From contig JABHCN010000005.1 in the NCBI GenBank assembly GCA_018673475.1, positions 1 to 61,426 of the forward strand: a stretch of 61,426 bases of DNA. The letters are read 5' to 3'. The notes beneath the pieces were generated by a model. That model searched no databases, was not told the origin of the DNA, and worked only from the letters and a program-made list of their open reading frames with translations. Numbering within the stretch: the first letter of the stretch is position 1; every line of letters begins with the position of its first letter. Positions 25,683 to 33,715 of the stretch are shown piece by piece. The DNA is from Actinomycetota bacterium (GTDB lineage Bacteria > Actinomycetota > Acidimicrobiia > Acidimicrobiales > MedAcidi-G1). The position numbers were made by a program, and so were the translations under genes.

Positions 25683-26858
25683 TCATGCGAACAACAGGTG
25701 TTCGACAAAGGTCTCGACCTGGAGTTCGAGTTGACTGAAGGAACTCATGTTCTCTTCGAACTCACTTACGAAGTAGGCGATTTCCTCGTCGTCGAGTGCG
25801 TGCGTGTAGGCGACCTGTTCCTCGAGGCCCGGCTCACACATCTTGGCGGCCGCGAGGATTGCAGCATCCGCCTCGGCCTTGTTGATCCGGTCGATGAGCA
25901 TCTTCTCTTTTGGTTTGCGCAGGTCGTGCTGAACCGGGCTGTAGGAGGAGCGTTCGATGTAGGCCTCGGCCAGGTTCAACAGGGGGTCACCGTCGGTCGG
26001 TACGTCGTCGGTGATCCAGCGGAGCCCGATGAGCAGGTCGTCGTCGACCAGGTACGAGGTGCGCCCCAGCATCCGGATCAGATCGAATGGTGGCTGTTCG
26101 CAGAAGCCACCCTCAAACACCAGGCGGATCCGGTCCTCCGGCCTGGTGGTGCGCTCACGCACCAGGGGCAGCAGGGTGGCCAGTAGGTCGTTGTGTTCCT
26201 CGCGGGGAATCATCCCGGCCAGGGCCACCAGGGCGTAGGCGTCCTCGGCGGCGATCAGCCACGGGGTTTCCCTCTTGATGTCGTAGAGGTCGCGCATGAG
26301 ACGGCGGTTTTCGTTGAAGACTGCGATAGAGCAGCGGAGGTCGTCGTCTGTGATCTCCCTGCCGGAGACATCCTGGGCAAGCCTGCGCATCCTGTCGTAT
26401 TCGTGGCGCAGGTATTCGATGCTTCCGGCCGAGTTGGGGTTTTGTGGCAGGTACAGGATCTGGCAGGGGTAGTCGAAGTTGCGTCCCCAGATTGCTGCCA
26501 GGTTGCGTGCTGCGTCGCAGATCGGATGGGATACGAACATGTCCAGCTGGACCTTCTGGTCCAGTGCAAGCTCGAGCGAGGTCTTTAGTATCGAACAGAG
26601 GTAGGAGCCGAAGTGTGAATCCGCCAGGTTCGGTTCTACCGGGGCACCGCGCACCTTGAAGGGGAGCATCCCGGCTGCGTGGACGATTTCTTCTGGGAAG
26701 ACCACCTGGAAGTGACCGACCACCTTGCCTCCGGACTCACGCCAGCGGGCCACTGGTTCGAAGTCCGGGGATTCGACCATGTCGCGGCACTCCAGGAGTG
26801 CGTCGTCGAGGGATTTGCCACGCCATTCGCCAAAGACTGTCGTGCTGGTCGGGTTCAT
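25683..26858 (-). CDS. bzdN: benzoyl-CoA reductase catalytic subunit (BcrC/BzdN-like)
   Basis: A 391-residue HgdB-family protein, the size of BzdN/BcrC. Conserved cysteines lie in S-Y-L-C-S-I-L-K-T-S-L-E, S-H-P-I-C-D-A-A-R-N and E-G-G-F-C-E-Q-P-P-F-D-L-I-R, in the positions used for cluster ligands in this family. The ATG at 26858 overlaps the TetR stop as ATGA, which I prefer over the open frame running to 26996. With BzdO it forms the catalytic half that dearomatises benzoyl-CoA to the 1,5-dienoyl-CoA. Such enzymes are destroyed by oxygen. Confidence 0.92.
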   Translation of the reverse strand: MNPTSTTVFGEWRGKSLDDALLECRDMVESPDFEPVARWRESGGKVVGHFQVVFPEEIVHAAGMLPFKVRGAPVEPNLADSHFGSYLCSILKTSLELALDQKVQLDMFVSHPICDAARNLAAIWGRNFDYPCQILYLPQNPNSAGSIEYLRHEYDRMRRLAQDVSGREITDDDLRCSIAVFNENRRLMRDLYDIKRETPWLIAAEDAYALVALAGMIPREEHNDLLATLLPLVRERTTRPEDRIRLVFEGGFCEQPPFDLIRMLGRTSYLVDDDLLIGLRWITDDVPTDGDPLLNLAEAYIERSSYSPVQHDLRKPKEKMLIDRINKAEADAAILAAAKMCEPGLEEQVAYTHALDDEEIAYFVSEFEENMSSFSQLELQVETFVEHLLFA

Positions 26859-27466
26859 GCCGGTTCGCCTTTGGGTGTGATCGAGACCCCGCCAAAGAAG
26901 AGGCCGAGGACGTGTTCGAGTTGGGCTTCGGTATTTCCGAGGGTCACCTCGGCGTACTGGCCGATTACGACCTCCACGAGGGCCACGAAGGACCATGCCA
27001 GGATTCTGGCGTCGCAGGCCGCCACCTCTTCGTCCCTGATCCCGTCGTTGATGATGGTTTCGATCTGGGCCGGGAGGGCCTTCTGGTATGCGCTGATGAG
27101 GCTGTCGCGTTCCTTCCCGGAAAAGGTGTTGACGTCGCGTCGCACCAGGTGGGTCAACTCGCGCTCTTCGTGGGGAAGTTCGAGGTAGTCCCTGGTGAGC
27201 TGGGCCAGACGGTCTCTACACGTGCCGGGTGTGGCAACAGCCTGTTCGAACAGGCGGCGCTTGTCCTCGAAGTCACCCAGCATCATCGCCAGGTAGAGGT
27301 CCTCCTTGCTGGCGAAGTGGTGGTACAGGCCACCCTTGGTGATCTCGGCCGCCGCTGCGATCATGTCGGTGGTGACATCGGAGTAGTTGCGAGCGACGAA
27401 CAGGCTCTTGGCGGCCGCGATGATCCTGGCTGCCGTGGCCTCTGACCGGGTCTGGGCTGTGAGCAA
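26855..27466 (-). CDS. TetR-family repressor heading the benzoyl-CoA reductase operon
   Basis: A 203-residue TetR protein. The HTH at about 20-60 contains V-T-T-D-M-I-A-A-A-A-E-I-T-K-G-G-L-Y-H-H-F, and a helical ligand domain follows. The apparent start is TTG at 27466, with GGAG upstream. It is the first gene of the bzd operon and lies 19 bases downstream of a palindrome that overlaps the expected transcription start, so autorepression and release by an aromatic or acyl-CoA ligand is the simple model. Known bzd and bcr operons use other regulator families (BzdR, BadR), so a TetR gene here is a departure. Confidence 0.9.
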   Translation of the reverse strand: MLTAQTRSEATAARIIAAAKSLFVARNYSDVTTDMIAAAAEITKGGLYHHFASKEDLYLAMMLGDFEDKRRLFEQAVATPGTCRDRLAQLTRDYLELPHEERELTHLVRRDVNTFSGKERDSLISAYQKALPAQIETIINDGIRDEEVAACDARILAWSFVALVEVVIGQYAEVTLGNTEAQLEHVLGLFFGGVSITPKGEPA

Positions 27467-27484
27467 GGAGGGCTCCGTTCGTCC

Positions 27485-27506
27485 ACCGACCGACTGACCG
27501 GTCGGT
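27485..27506. promoter_or_regulatory. TetR-type operator in front of the benzoyl-CoA reductase operon
   Basis: Perfect 8-base arms, ACCGACCG and CGGTCGGT, flank a 6-base spacer. This is the classic look of a TetR-family operator. It begins four bases past the -10 element and covers the predicted transcription start, so binding would block transcription. Confidence 0.75.
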
Positions 27507-27510
27507 TTAT

Positions 27511-27539
27511 ACTATATGGATGTCCTCCCGTCCTGTCAA
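27511..27539 (-). promoter_or_regulatory. near-consensus promoter of the benzoyl-CoA reductase operon
   Basis: On the minus strand TTGACA (27534-27539), a 17-base spacer and TATAGT (27511-27516) give one of the best sigma70-type promoters in the window. It reads into the TetR-bzdNOQP operon. The rest of the gap 27467-27635 holds no other feature I can name. Confidence 0.8.
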
Positions 27540-27635
27540 GGGTTCTGAGCTGTGCACCTTGAGGCGTGGTGATCCGAACGGTACAGGTGGCAGAGGTTGT
27601 GGCCAAGGTAGCGACAGCCCTAGGTTGACCCGGAC

Positions 27636-28202
27636 GTGGTAACCGACCAGACGCCTTCACCCACCGCCCTGCTGCGCGAAGAACACCAACTCATCCTGGC
27701 TGTGGCAGCCGCCCTGGATCGGGTACTCGCCGTGGAGGTTCCCGGTGGGCCACCAGGCATCGACACCGTCGACCGGTGTGTCACCTTCTTCCGACTCTTC
27801 GCCGATGTCTGTCATCATGCCAAGGAGGAGAACCTCCTGTTTCCTGCGCTTGAGGCATGCGGCATGTCGCTGGACTCGGGCCCGGTGGCGGTGATGCTCG
27901 GCGAACACGAGCAGGGCCGGGCGCTGGTGCGGTCCATGGGAGGACTGATCGGACAGGCTCGTGATGGTGACCGTGATGCTGAGCCGGCCCTCAGGACGGC
28001 GGCCTCGGATTTCGTCGAGTTGATCACGTCCCACATCGCCAAGGAGGACGGGATCCTCTTCGAGATGGCCGACCAGTTGATTCAGGGACCTGCATGTGAT
28101 GCTCTCTGCGAGGCCTATGCGGAACTCGCCGAGGAGCGCTACGAAGGTCACTCGAAACAGGACCTGGTTGAGTTGGCCGGCGAGATACTGGAAGTCGGTT
28201 AG
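27636..28202 (+). CDS. hemerythrin-like HHE domain protein
   Basis: A 188-residue soluble four-helix protein starting with GTG at 27636. It shows the metal-ligand pattern of hemerythrin-like proteins: R-E-E-H-Q-L near 17, C-H-H-A-K-E-E near 60, G-E-H-E-Q-G-R near 90 and S-H-I-A-K-E-D near 130. Such proteins bind a di-iron centre and handle oxygen, nitric oxide or iron. It is transcribed away from the oxygen-sensitive benzoyl-CoA reductase operon across a shared 169-base gap, so protection or sensing is a possible role. No direct link can be shown. Confidence 0.85.
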   Translation: MVTDQTPSPTALLREEHQLILAVAAALDRVLAVEVPGGPPGIDTVDRCVTFFRLFADVCHHAKEENLLFPALEACGMSLDSGPVAVMLGEHEQGRALVRSMGGLIGQARDGDRDAEPALRTAASDFVELITSHIAKEDGILFEMADQLIQGPACDALCEAYAELAEERYEGHSKQDLVELAGEILEVG

Positions 28203-28279
28203 GGCCCGTATCCTCGGTTGAAGTGACTTCCCTCTGACCGGGTGCCGATGGCACCACGTACAAGACTGGAGTTTTCGAG

Positions 28280-28795
28280 ATGACCGACTTCAACCCCGCC
28301 CCGCCCCCTGAGCCTGGAGTCGAACCGGGCTCCCTTGTTCCCGCTGGATGGTGGCGCCGAGCCAAGGCGGTGATAATCGACATCCTCGTCTTCACGTTGG
28401 CGGCGATCATCCCGATCGTGATGCTCGGCGTCGGCCTTGCCTTTGCTCTCGACCAGGAGACCAGCTCCGACTCGTCCGGGGTCGGCTGGCTTCTCTTTGC
28501 TATCGGTGTGGCTGCTGCCGTGGGAGTGATGGTCTGGGCCGGCTGGAAGTTCGGATGGCGCCAGGGCATCACCGGAACCACCCCCGGTAAGAGCAGGTTG
28601 GGTATACGGCTCGTTGACATCGGGAATGGTGAGGCCCCCGGCGGAGCCAGGGGCCTCGGCCGTTGGCTCGTACCGGGCCTGATCAACAGCGTGGCGAACG
28701 TCTACTCGCTGATCGACTACCTGTGGCCTCTCTGGGATGGCGAGAACCAGCGGGTCACCGACAAGATGTTCAAGACCCGGGTCGTAGAGGCCTGA
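28280..28795 (+). CDS. RDD-family membrane protein
   Basis: A 171-residue membrane protein with a proline-rich cytoplasmic start and hydrophobic segments at about 32-55, 68-90 and 128-145. R-R-A-K-A-V-I-I-D at the first helix and T-P-G-K-S-R-L-G-I-R-L-V match the RDD family. Its biological role is generally unknown, and some members affect ion homeostasis. It follows the hemerythrin gene by 77 bases and converges on clpB. A short GGGCTGCAGCCC palindrome at 28806-28817 lies in the convergent gap. Confidence 0.8.
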   Translation: MTDFNPAPPPEPGVEPGSLVPAGWWRRAKAVIIDILVFTLAAIIPIVMLGVGLAFALDQETSSDSSGVGWLLFAIGVAAAVGVMVWAGWKFGWRQGITGTTPGKSRLGIRLVDIGNGEAPGGARGLGRWLVPGLINSVANVYSLIDYLWPLWDGENQRVTDKMFKTRVVEA

Positions 28796-28823
28796 TCGGT
28801 CTGGCGGGCTGCAGCCCCGGCTG

Positions 28824-30896
28824 TCAGTTGAGCACCAGGTCCTCCTCGGAGACCTCGACCGAGACGGTGTCACCCTCGTCGTAGCCGCCGTCGAGCAGGC
28901 GCATTGCCAGCGGGTCTGCGACCCGGCGCTGGATGACCCGGCGCAGGGGCCGGGCTCCGAATGCCGGGTCAAAGCCCTCCTCTGCCAGGAGGTCCTTTGC
29001 CTCTTCGTCCACGGCCAGGGTGATGCGCTGCTCGGCAAGCCGTTCGGCCAGGATGTCGAGCTGGCGGTCCACGATGAGGCGCAGGTCCTCGGGCCGGAGT
29101 TCGTTGAAGCGAACGATTTCGTCGATCCGGTTGACGAACTCGGGCTTGAACACGTCCAGCGGATCTCCGACCAGGTTGGATGTCATTATCACCACGGTGT
29201 TGGAGAAGTCGACGGTGCGGCCCTGACCGTCGGTGAGGCGGCCGTCGTCGAGGAGTGCCAGCAGCACGTCGAACACGTCTGGGTGGGCCTTTTCCACCTC
29301 GTCGAGGAGCAGCACCGAGTAGGGGCGGCGTCTCACGGCCTCGGTCAACTGTCCGCCGTCCTCGTGGCCTATGTAGCCGGGAGGGGCGCCTATGAGCCGG
29401 GAGACCGAATGCCGTTCCAGGTACTCGCTCATGTCGATCCGCACGAGAGAGCGCTCGTCGTCGAAGAGGAAGTCTGCGAGGGTGCGGGCCAACTCGGTCT
29501 TCCCGACGCCGGTGGGTCCCAGAAAGAGGAAGCTTCCAAGGGGTCTACCCGGGTCGGACAGGCCAGACCTGCTCCGACGAAGGGCATTGGACACCACCGA
29601 TACGGCCTCGCTCTGACCGATGACACGCTCTGAGAGCACACCTTCGAGGTGCACGAGGCGGTCGGCCTCAGTCGCCAGCAACCTGGTTGTGGGGATGCCG
29701 GTCCAGGCACCGACGACCCTTGCGATGTCCTCGGCCTGAACCTCCTCGCGGAGCATGGGATCGTCTCCCTGACAGGCGGCGAGGATCAGGCCGGCTTCGG
29801 CAATCCGCTGTTCCAACTCAGGGATGCGCCCGTAGCGGAGTGCGGCCGCCTGCTCCAGGTCGGGTTCACGCTCGACCGCCTGAGCCAGGCCCTCCAACTC
29901 CTCTTTGAGGGCACGGAGGTCGTTGATCGCGGCCTTCTCGGTCTGCCACTTTGACCGTAGGCCCGAGAGCTCCTCCTCCAGGTCGGCGAGCTCAGAGTCG
30001 AGGACTACGAGGCGTGCCCTTGACTCGTCGTCTGATTCCTCGGAGAGAGCCAGCCGCTCGATCTCGAGCTGGCGGTGGCGCCGGTCGATTATGTCGATCT
30101 CGGTGGGAACCGAGTCGATCTCGATGCGCAGCTGGCTGGCCGCCTCGTCCATCAGGTCGATGGCCTTGTCGGGAAGGAAGCGGTCGGTGATGTAGCGGTC
30201 CGACAGGGTTGAGGCTGCAATCAGGGCGCCGTCCTGGATGCGTACACCGTGGTGGACCTCGTAGCGCTCCTTGAGGCCGCGCAGGATGGCGATGGTCTCA
30301 TCGGTGTCTGGTGGTTCGACCATGACCTTCTGGAAACGCCGCTCCAGGGCCGGGTCGGATTCGACGTGTCTGCGGTACTCGTCGAGGGTCGTGGCCCCGA
30401 TCATGCGGAGGCGGCCGCGGGCCAGCATCGGCTTGAGCATGTTGCCGGCGTCCATCGCACCCTCTGCTGCACCGGCGCCAACGACGGTGTGGAGCTCGTC
30501 GAGGAAGGTGATGATCTCCCCGTCGGACTCGTCGATCTCTGTCAGCACGGCCTTGAGGCGTTCCTCGAACTCGCCGCGGTGGGAGGTTCCGGCGATAAGC
30601 GACGGAAGGTCCAGGGCGATCACCCGACGGTCGCGCAGCGAGCCGGGGACGTCGCCTTCGACTATGCGTGAGGCGAGCCCCTCCGCGATGGCGGTCTTGC
30701 CCACGCCAGGCTGGCCGATGAGCACGGGGTTGTTCTTGCGGCGGCGGGAGAGGACCTGCACGATCCGCCTGATCTCGTCGTCCCTGCCGATCACTGGATC
30801 GAGGCTGCCTTCGCGGGCCTCGGCTGTGAGGTCGCGACCCCAGATCTCGAGGGGCCCGGGTGTGTCTTCGGGGGTCTGGTCTACCTGTCCTGCCAT
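28824..30896 (-). CDS. clpB: ClpB-type disaggregase lacking the N-terminal domain
   Basis: A 690-residue Hsp100 protein. NBD1 has Walker A G-Q-P-G-V-G-K-T near 61-68 and the Walker B region [10 protein letters not shown] coiled-coil M domain follows (about 280-400), then NBD2 with G-P-T-G-V-G-K-T and [10 protein letters not shown]. The usual ClpB is about 860 residues. Here the roughly 150-residue Clp-N domain is absent, the M domain is short, and the loop after T-S-N-L in NBD2 is trimmed. The ATG has a GAGGT site, and no upstream N domain is encoded. It unfolds aggregated proteins, usually with DnaK. Confidence 0.9.
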   Translation of the reverse strand: MAGQVDQTPEDTPGPLEIWGRDLTAEAREGSLDPVIGRDDEIRRIVQVLSRRRKNNPVLIGQPGVGKTAIAEGLASRIVEGDVPGSLRDRRVIALDLPSLIAGTSHRGEFEERLKAVLTEIDESDGEIITFLDELHTVVGAGAAEGAMDAGNMLKPMLARGRLRMIGATTLDEYRRHVESDPALERRFQKVMVEPPDTDETIAILRGLKERYEVHHGVRIQDGALIAASTLSDRYITDRFLPDKAIDLMDEAASQLRIEIDSVPTEIDIIDRRHRQLEIERLALSEESDDESRARLVVLDSELADLEEELSGLRSKWQTEKAAINDLRALKEELEGLAQAVEREPDLEQAAALRYGRIPELEQRIAEAGLILAACQGDDPMLREEVQAEDIARVVGAWTGIPTTRLLATEADRLVHLEGVLSERVIGQSEAVSVVSNALRRSRSGLSDPGRPLGSFLFLGPTGVGKTELARTLADFLFDDERSLVRIDMSEYLERHSVSRLIGAPPGYIGHEDGGQLTEAVRRRPYSVLLLDEVEKAHPDVFDVLLALLDDGRLTDGQGRTVDFSNTVVIMTSNLVGDPLDVFKPEFVNRIDEIVRFNELRPEDLRLIVDRQLDILAERLAEQRITLAVDEEAKDLLAEEGFDPAFGARPLRRVIQRRVADPLAMRLLDGGYDEGDTVSVEVSEEDLVLN

Positions 30897-30946
30897 GCGT
30901 GATACCTCATGTTTCGGTATGCTCAGCGCTAGCCGCTAAGAAATCC

Positions 30947-30963
30947 TGATATGAAGTGTATCA
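30947..30963. promoter_or_regulatory. inverted repeat upstream of clpB
   Basis: TGATA and TATCA arms flank a 7-base spacer, 50 bases upstream of the clpB ATG. The arm and spacer layout is that of the HspR-binding HAIR element, but the arm sequence matches it only partly. A heat-shock repressor site is possible. Confidence 0.35.
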
Positions 30964-30985
30964 ACTTCTGGAGACCATGTAAACA

Positions 30986-31017
30986 GGCCCCACCTGGTAT
31001 TTCAGCAGGTACCGGCC
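30986..31017 (-). terminator. hairpin after the flavin oxidase gene
   Basis: GGCC and ACCTG/CAGGT arms make an interrupted stem around a 9-base loop, directly after the stop codon of the DAO-family gene. On the minus strand it is followed by TGTTTAC, a weak U-rich tail. It probably ends that transcript before clpB. Confidence 0.4.
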
Positions 31018-32340
31018 TCAGCCGTTCACCGAGAAGGATGAGTTGGGGTTGATCTCACGGTTCCGCCGGTAGAAGCCCATGTTCATTTCCAGGCCCGTGA
31101 ACAGGCCGGTGACGACCAGCGGGTCGGCATCGTGGTCGTGCCCCTTCTCGACGGCATCGATCAGCTCGGCCATGCAGTAACCAGCCACCGGGGCGTTCTT
31201 GAACTGGTTGCCGCTGGAGCCGATTGCAACGTAGAAGCCGGCGAGGTCGGTGCGGTCGTAGATGGGGATCCAGTCGTCGGACACGTCGTAGAGGTCCACG
31301 ACGCCCTTCTTCTCATTCGGTACACCGAGGCTCGGCATTCGCCGGGCCAGGCGGAGCACCTGGGCGTTCCACTGCTCGTCTGACACGACGTTGTCGTAGT
31401 CGTCGGGATCATCGACCCAGACCTGCGGATCACACGGCGGGTCCTCGGAACCGATCAGGATGTTGTTGCCCGACTCGGGCCGCACGTAGATGGCCAGGTC
31501 CGAGTCAGAGGTGTGAAGGCCGTCGCTCTCAAAGTCGATGCCGGCCGGTGACGGAACATGGTGCACCTCGTGGCGCAGTGCCCTGGTCTTGATGTTCATC
31601 GAGTCGTAGACACCCGCCATCTTGTTGATGACAAACGAGTGCGGTCCGGCCACGTTCACGACAATGGGGGTGTCGATCTGGGTTCCGTCGGTGAGCGTGA
31701 TACCGGTTACCCGGCCGTCGGCCTGGCGGACCTCGGCCACCTCGGCCTTGAATGTGAAGGTCCCACCCTTGGCCTCGGCTGCCCGCTGCAGGTTGTGGGT
31801 TGCCAGCTGGGGGTCGCTCACGTAGCCCGAGTCGGGGGTGTAGAGGCCTCCGACAAGCTCACCCTCGGGCTCGGCCCAGAAGCGGTCGTCCTCGGGGCGT
31901 GTCGGGTCACCGTGGGTTCCGTGCTCGAAGAAGGGCACACGCTCGGCCATCGTGGCGTTGTCCCAGACCTCGTAGGGAACGCCCACCTGGTCGAACAGCG
32001 GAAGCACCTTCTCGTGGTGGCCACCCTCGAGCATGAACAGCACCGTGCCCGACTGCATGTAGATGGCGTGACCGCGCTCGTCATCGGAGTCCAGGTAGCC
32101 GGACCAGTCCTTCCAGTAGCCGAAACCCTCATAGGCCATGGCCACGCCGTCGTAGGTTGAGTAGTGGGCCCTCACGATTGCGCACGAGTTGCTCGTCGAG
32201 CCGTAACCCGATGTGGGCAGCTTGTCCACGTTGAGGGTCCTGTAACCCTTCTTGGCCAGCTCGAATGCGACCGCGGCACCGATGATGCCGGCACCCACTA
32301 TGACGGCGTCGTACTGCTGGTTCTGTGTTGGTTCGGACAT
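31018..32340 (-). CDS. FAD-dependent oxidoreductase, sarcosine oxidase beta/DAO family
   Basis: A 440-residue flavoprotein with the Rossmann motif V-I-V-G-A-G-I-I-G-A-A-V at about 12-23 and the sarcosine oxidase/DAO body (S-T-S-N-S-C-A-I-V-R-A-H-Y near 50, G-F-Y-V-A-I-G-S-S-G-N-Q-F-K-N-A-P near 385). The family oxidises secondary or D-amino acids such as sarcosine, dimethylglycine or D-amino acids. No alpha, gamma or delta sarcosine-oxidase subunits or folate genes lie nearby, so it is a stand-alone oxidase or dehydrogenase of unknown substrate. The ATG at 32340 is preferred; the frame opens at 32376. Confidence 0.85.
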   Translation of the reverse strand: MSEPTQNQQYDAVIVGAGIIGAAVAFELAKKGYRTLNVDKLPTSGYGSTSNSCAIVRAHYSTYDGVAMAYEGFGYWKDWSGYLDSDDERGHAIYMQSGTVLFMLEGGHHEKVLPLFDQVGVPYEVWDNATMAERVPFFEHGTHGDPTRPEDDRFWAEPEGELVGGLYTPDSGYVSDPQLATHNLQRAAEAKGGTFTFKAEVAEVRQADGRVTGITLTDGTQIDTPIVVNVAGPHSFVINKMAGVYDSMNIKTRALRHEVHHVPSPAGIDFESDGLHTSDSDLAIYVRPESGNNILIGSEDPPCDPQVWVDDPDDYDNVVSDEQWNAQVLRLARRMPSLGVPNEKKGVVDLYDVSDDWIPIYDRTDLAGFYVAIGSSGNQFKNAPVAGYCMAELIDAVEKGHDHDADPLVVTGLFTGLEMNMGFYRRNREINPNSSFSVNG

Positions 32341-32451
32341 CCTGATCTGGTCCCTCATGGTTCGTGCCCCGGACACGGGCCCGGGACAGGCCGACTCGCG
32401 GCGGGACGCTATCCAATCGCCGGAATCGGCGCTACAGGTCAGGCTGAAACC

Positions 32452-33669
32452 TCAACTGGCCCTGCGGGGAAGGTCGACAGCCACCTGGTCTGCCACCAGC
32501 TTCCCGATCTCGAGGGCGGCGGTGGCTGCGGGTGACGGTGCGTTGATCACGTGCAGGGACATGTCTCCACCGACCAGATGGAAGTCGTCGAGCAGGTTTC
32601 CACGAACGTCGACGGCCTGGGCGCGCACCCCTGACGTGGCCCGGGCGAAGTCGGCCGGATCCAGCCCGGGCACCAACTCCTGCGCCGACGCAGCGAAGCG
32701 CCGTGTGCTCAGGGACCGGGCCGACTCTGCCAACCCGACCCTCCAGTACCGTCCGGCCAGGCGGAGCGACCCTGGCCACGAGAGCGATTCGGCGAGGTCT
32801 CTGGCTGAGGCGTCACGCCACCTGTATCCCTCACGTGAGAGGGCGAGGACGGCGTTTGGTCCTGCATGGACCTGCCCGTCGAGTCCCCGCGTCAGGTGGA
32901 CGCCCAGGAACGGGAGGCGTGGGTCGGCTACCGGGTAGATGAGTCCCCTCACGAGATCTGCCGACGGGCCGGTCACGTCGAGGTACTCGCCGCGGAAGGG
33001 GATGATCCGGGCGGCCGGGTCGGTACCCGACCTGCGGGCGACCCTGTCGCTGTGCAGGCCTGCACAGCCGAGCAGGTACCGGGCTCTCACAGGCTCATCT
33101 GACGTGTCGACCAGCCAGTTCCCGTCGACCACTGCCGCCCGCCGGCATTCGACGCCGGTTCGGATGGATCCACCCCGGGAGGTGATCCGGCGCGCCAGTT
33201 CGTTCGCCACACCGACGAAGTCGGCCCTCCCGGTTGAGGGCACGTGCAGTGCGGCCACGCATGCGACATCCGGCTCCAACTCCTGGGCTGCCTCCGGTGA
33301 GAGACGCGACACCGCTACTCCGTTGGCGCCTGCCCTCTCTGCCAGGATTTCCAATCGGTGGGCCTCGTCTGGCGTGGTTGCCACAACCAGCTTTCCGCAG
33401 CGGTCGTGGGGGATGGCGTTGTCGACACAGAAGTCGACCATGCTCTCGATGCCACTGACGGCCAGGTCGGCCTTACGTGAGCCGGGCGTGTAGTAGATGC
33501 CGGCGTGCAGGACCCCGCTGTTGTGTCCCGTCTGGTGAGCAGCCACCTCGAGTTCCTTCTCGAGGACGGTGACGCCGATTCCGGGAAGGCGCAGTTGGAG
33601 TGCGTCGGCGGTAGCCAGGCCGACGATTCCAGCACCTACGACGAGCACGTCGGTTGGGGAATCGGCCAT
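32452..33669 (-). CDS. lhgO: L-2-hydroxyglutarate oxidase/dehydrogenase
   Basis: A 405-residue DAO-fold flavoprotein. V-V-G-A-G-I-V-G-L-A-T is at 10-20, and the stretch H-Q-T-G-H-N-S-G-V-L-H-A-G-I-Y-Y near 45 is the hallmark of LhgO proteins. It oxidises L-2-hydroxyglutarate, a by-product of 2-oxoglutarate metabolism, back to 2-oxoglutarate and passes electrons to quinone or oxygen. On the minus strand a TAGCGT element ends six bases before the ATG, suggesting a leaderless transcript separate from ald. Confidence 0.9.
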   Translation of the reverse strand: MADSPTDVLVVGAGIVGLATADALQLRLPGIGVTVLEKELEVAAHQTGHNSGVLHAGIYYTPGSRKADLAVSGIESMVDFCVDNAIPHDRCGKLVVATTPDEAHRLEILAERAGANGVAVSRLSPEAAQELEPDVACVAALHVPSTGRADFVGVANELARRITSRGGSIRTGVECRRAAVVDGNWLVDTSDEPVRARYLLGCAGLHSDRVARRSGTDPAARIIPFRGEYLDVTGPSADLVRGLIYPVADPRLPFLGVHLTRGLDGQVHAGPNAVLALSREGYRWRDASARDLAESLSWPGSLRLAGRYWRVGLAESARSLSTRRFAASAQELVPGLDPADFARATSGVRAQAVDVRGNLLDDFHLVGGDMSLHVINAPSPAATAALEIGKLVADQVAVDLPRRAS

Positions 33670-33675
33670 GTGTCG

Positions 33676-33681
33676 ACGCTA
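33676..33681 (-). promoter_or_regulatory. -10 element (TAGCGT) for leaderless lhgO
   Basis: A TANNNT hexamer ends six bases before the lhgO ATG, so transcription would start at or next to the start codon. It touches the edge of the hairpin at 33679-33703. Confidence 0.4.
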
Positions 33682-33703
33682 CCGGTGGTTTGCCCACCGG
33701 TAG
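33679..33703 (-). terminator. perfect 10-bp hairpin between ald and lhgO
   Basis: CTACCGGTGG and CCACCGGTAG form a perfect stem with a 5-base loop, 13 bases after the ald stop. There is no U-tract. Such U-less hairpins may end transcripts in Actinobacteria. A protein-binding palindrome is the alternative. Confidence 0.45.
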
Positions 33704-33715
33704 GTCCGTGTGGGG

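Noticed and set aside
28806-28817. GGGCTGCAGCCC as an intrinsic terminator between the RDD and clpB genes
   Set aside because: It has no loop and no U-tract. A short self-complementary word of this kind is common in GC-rich DNA.
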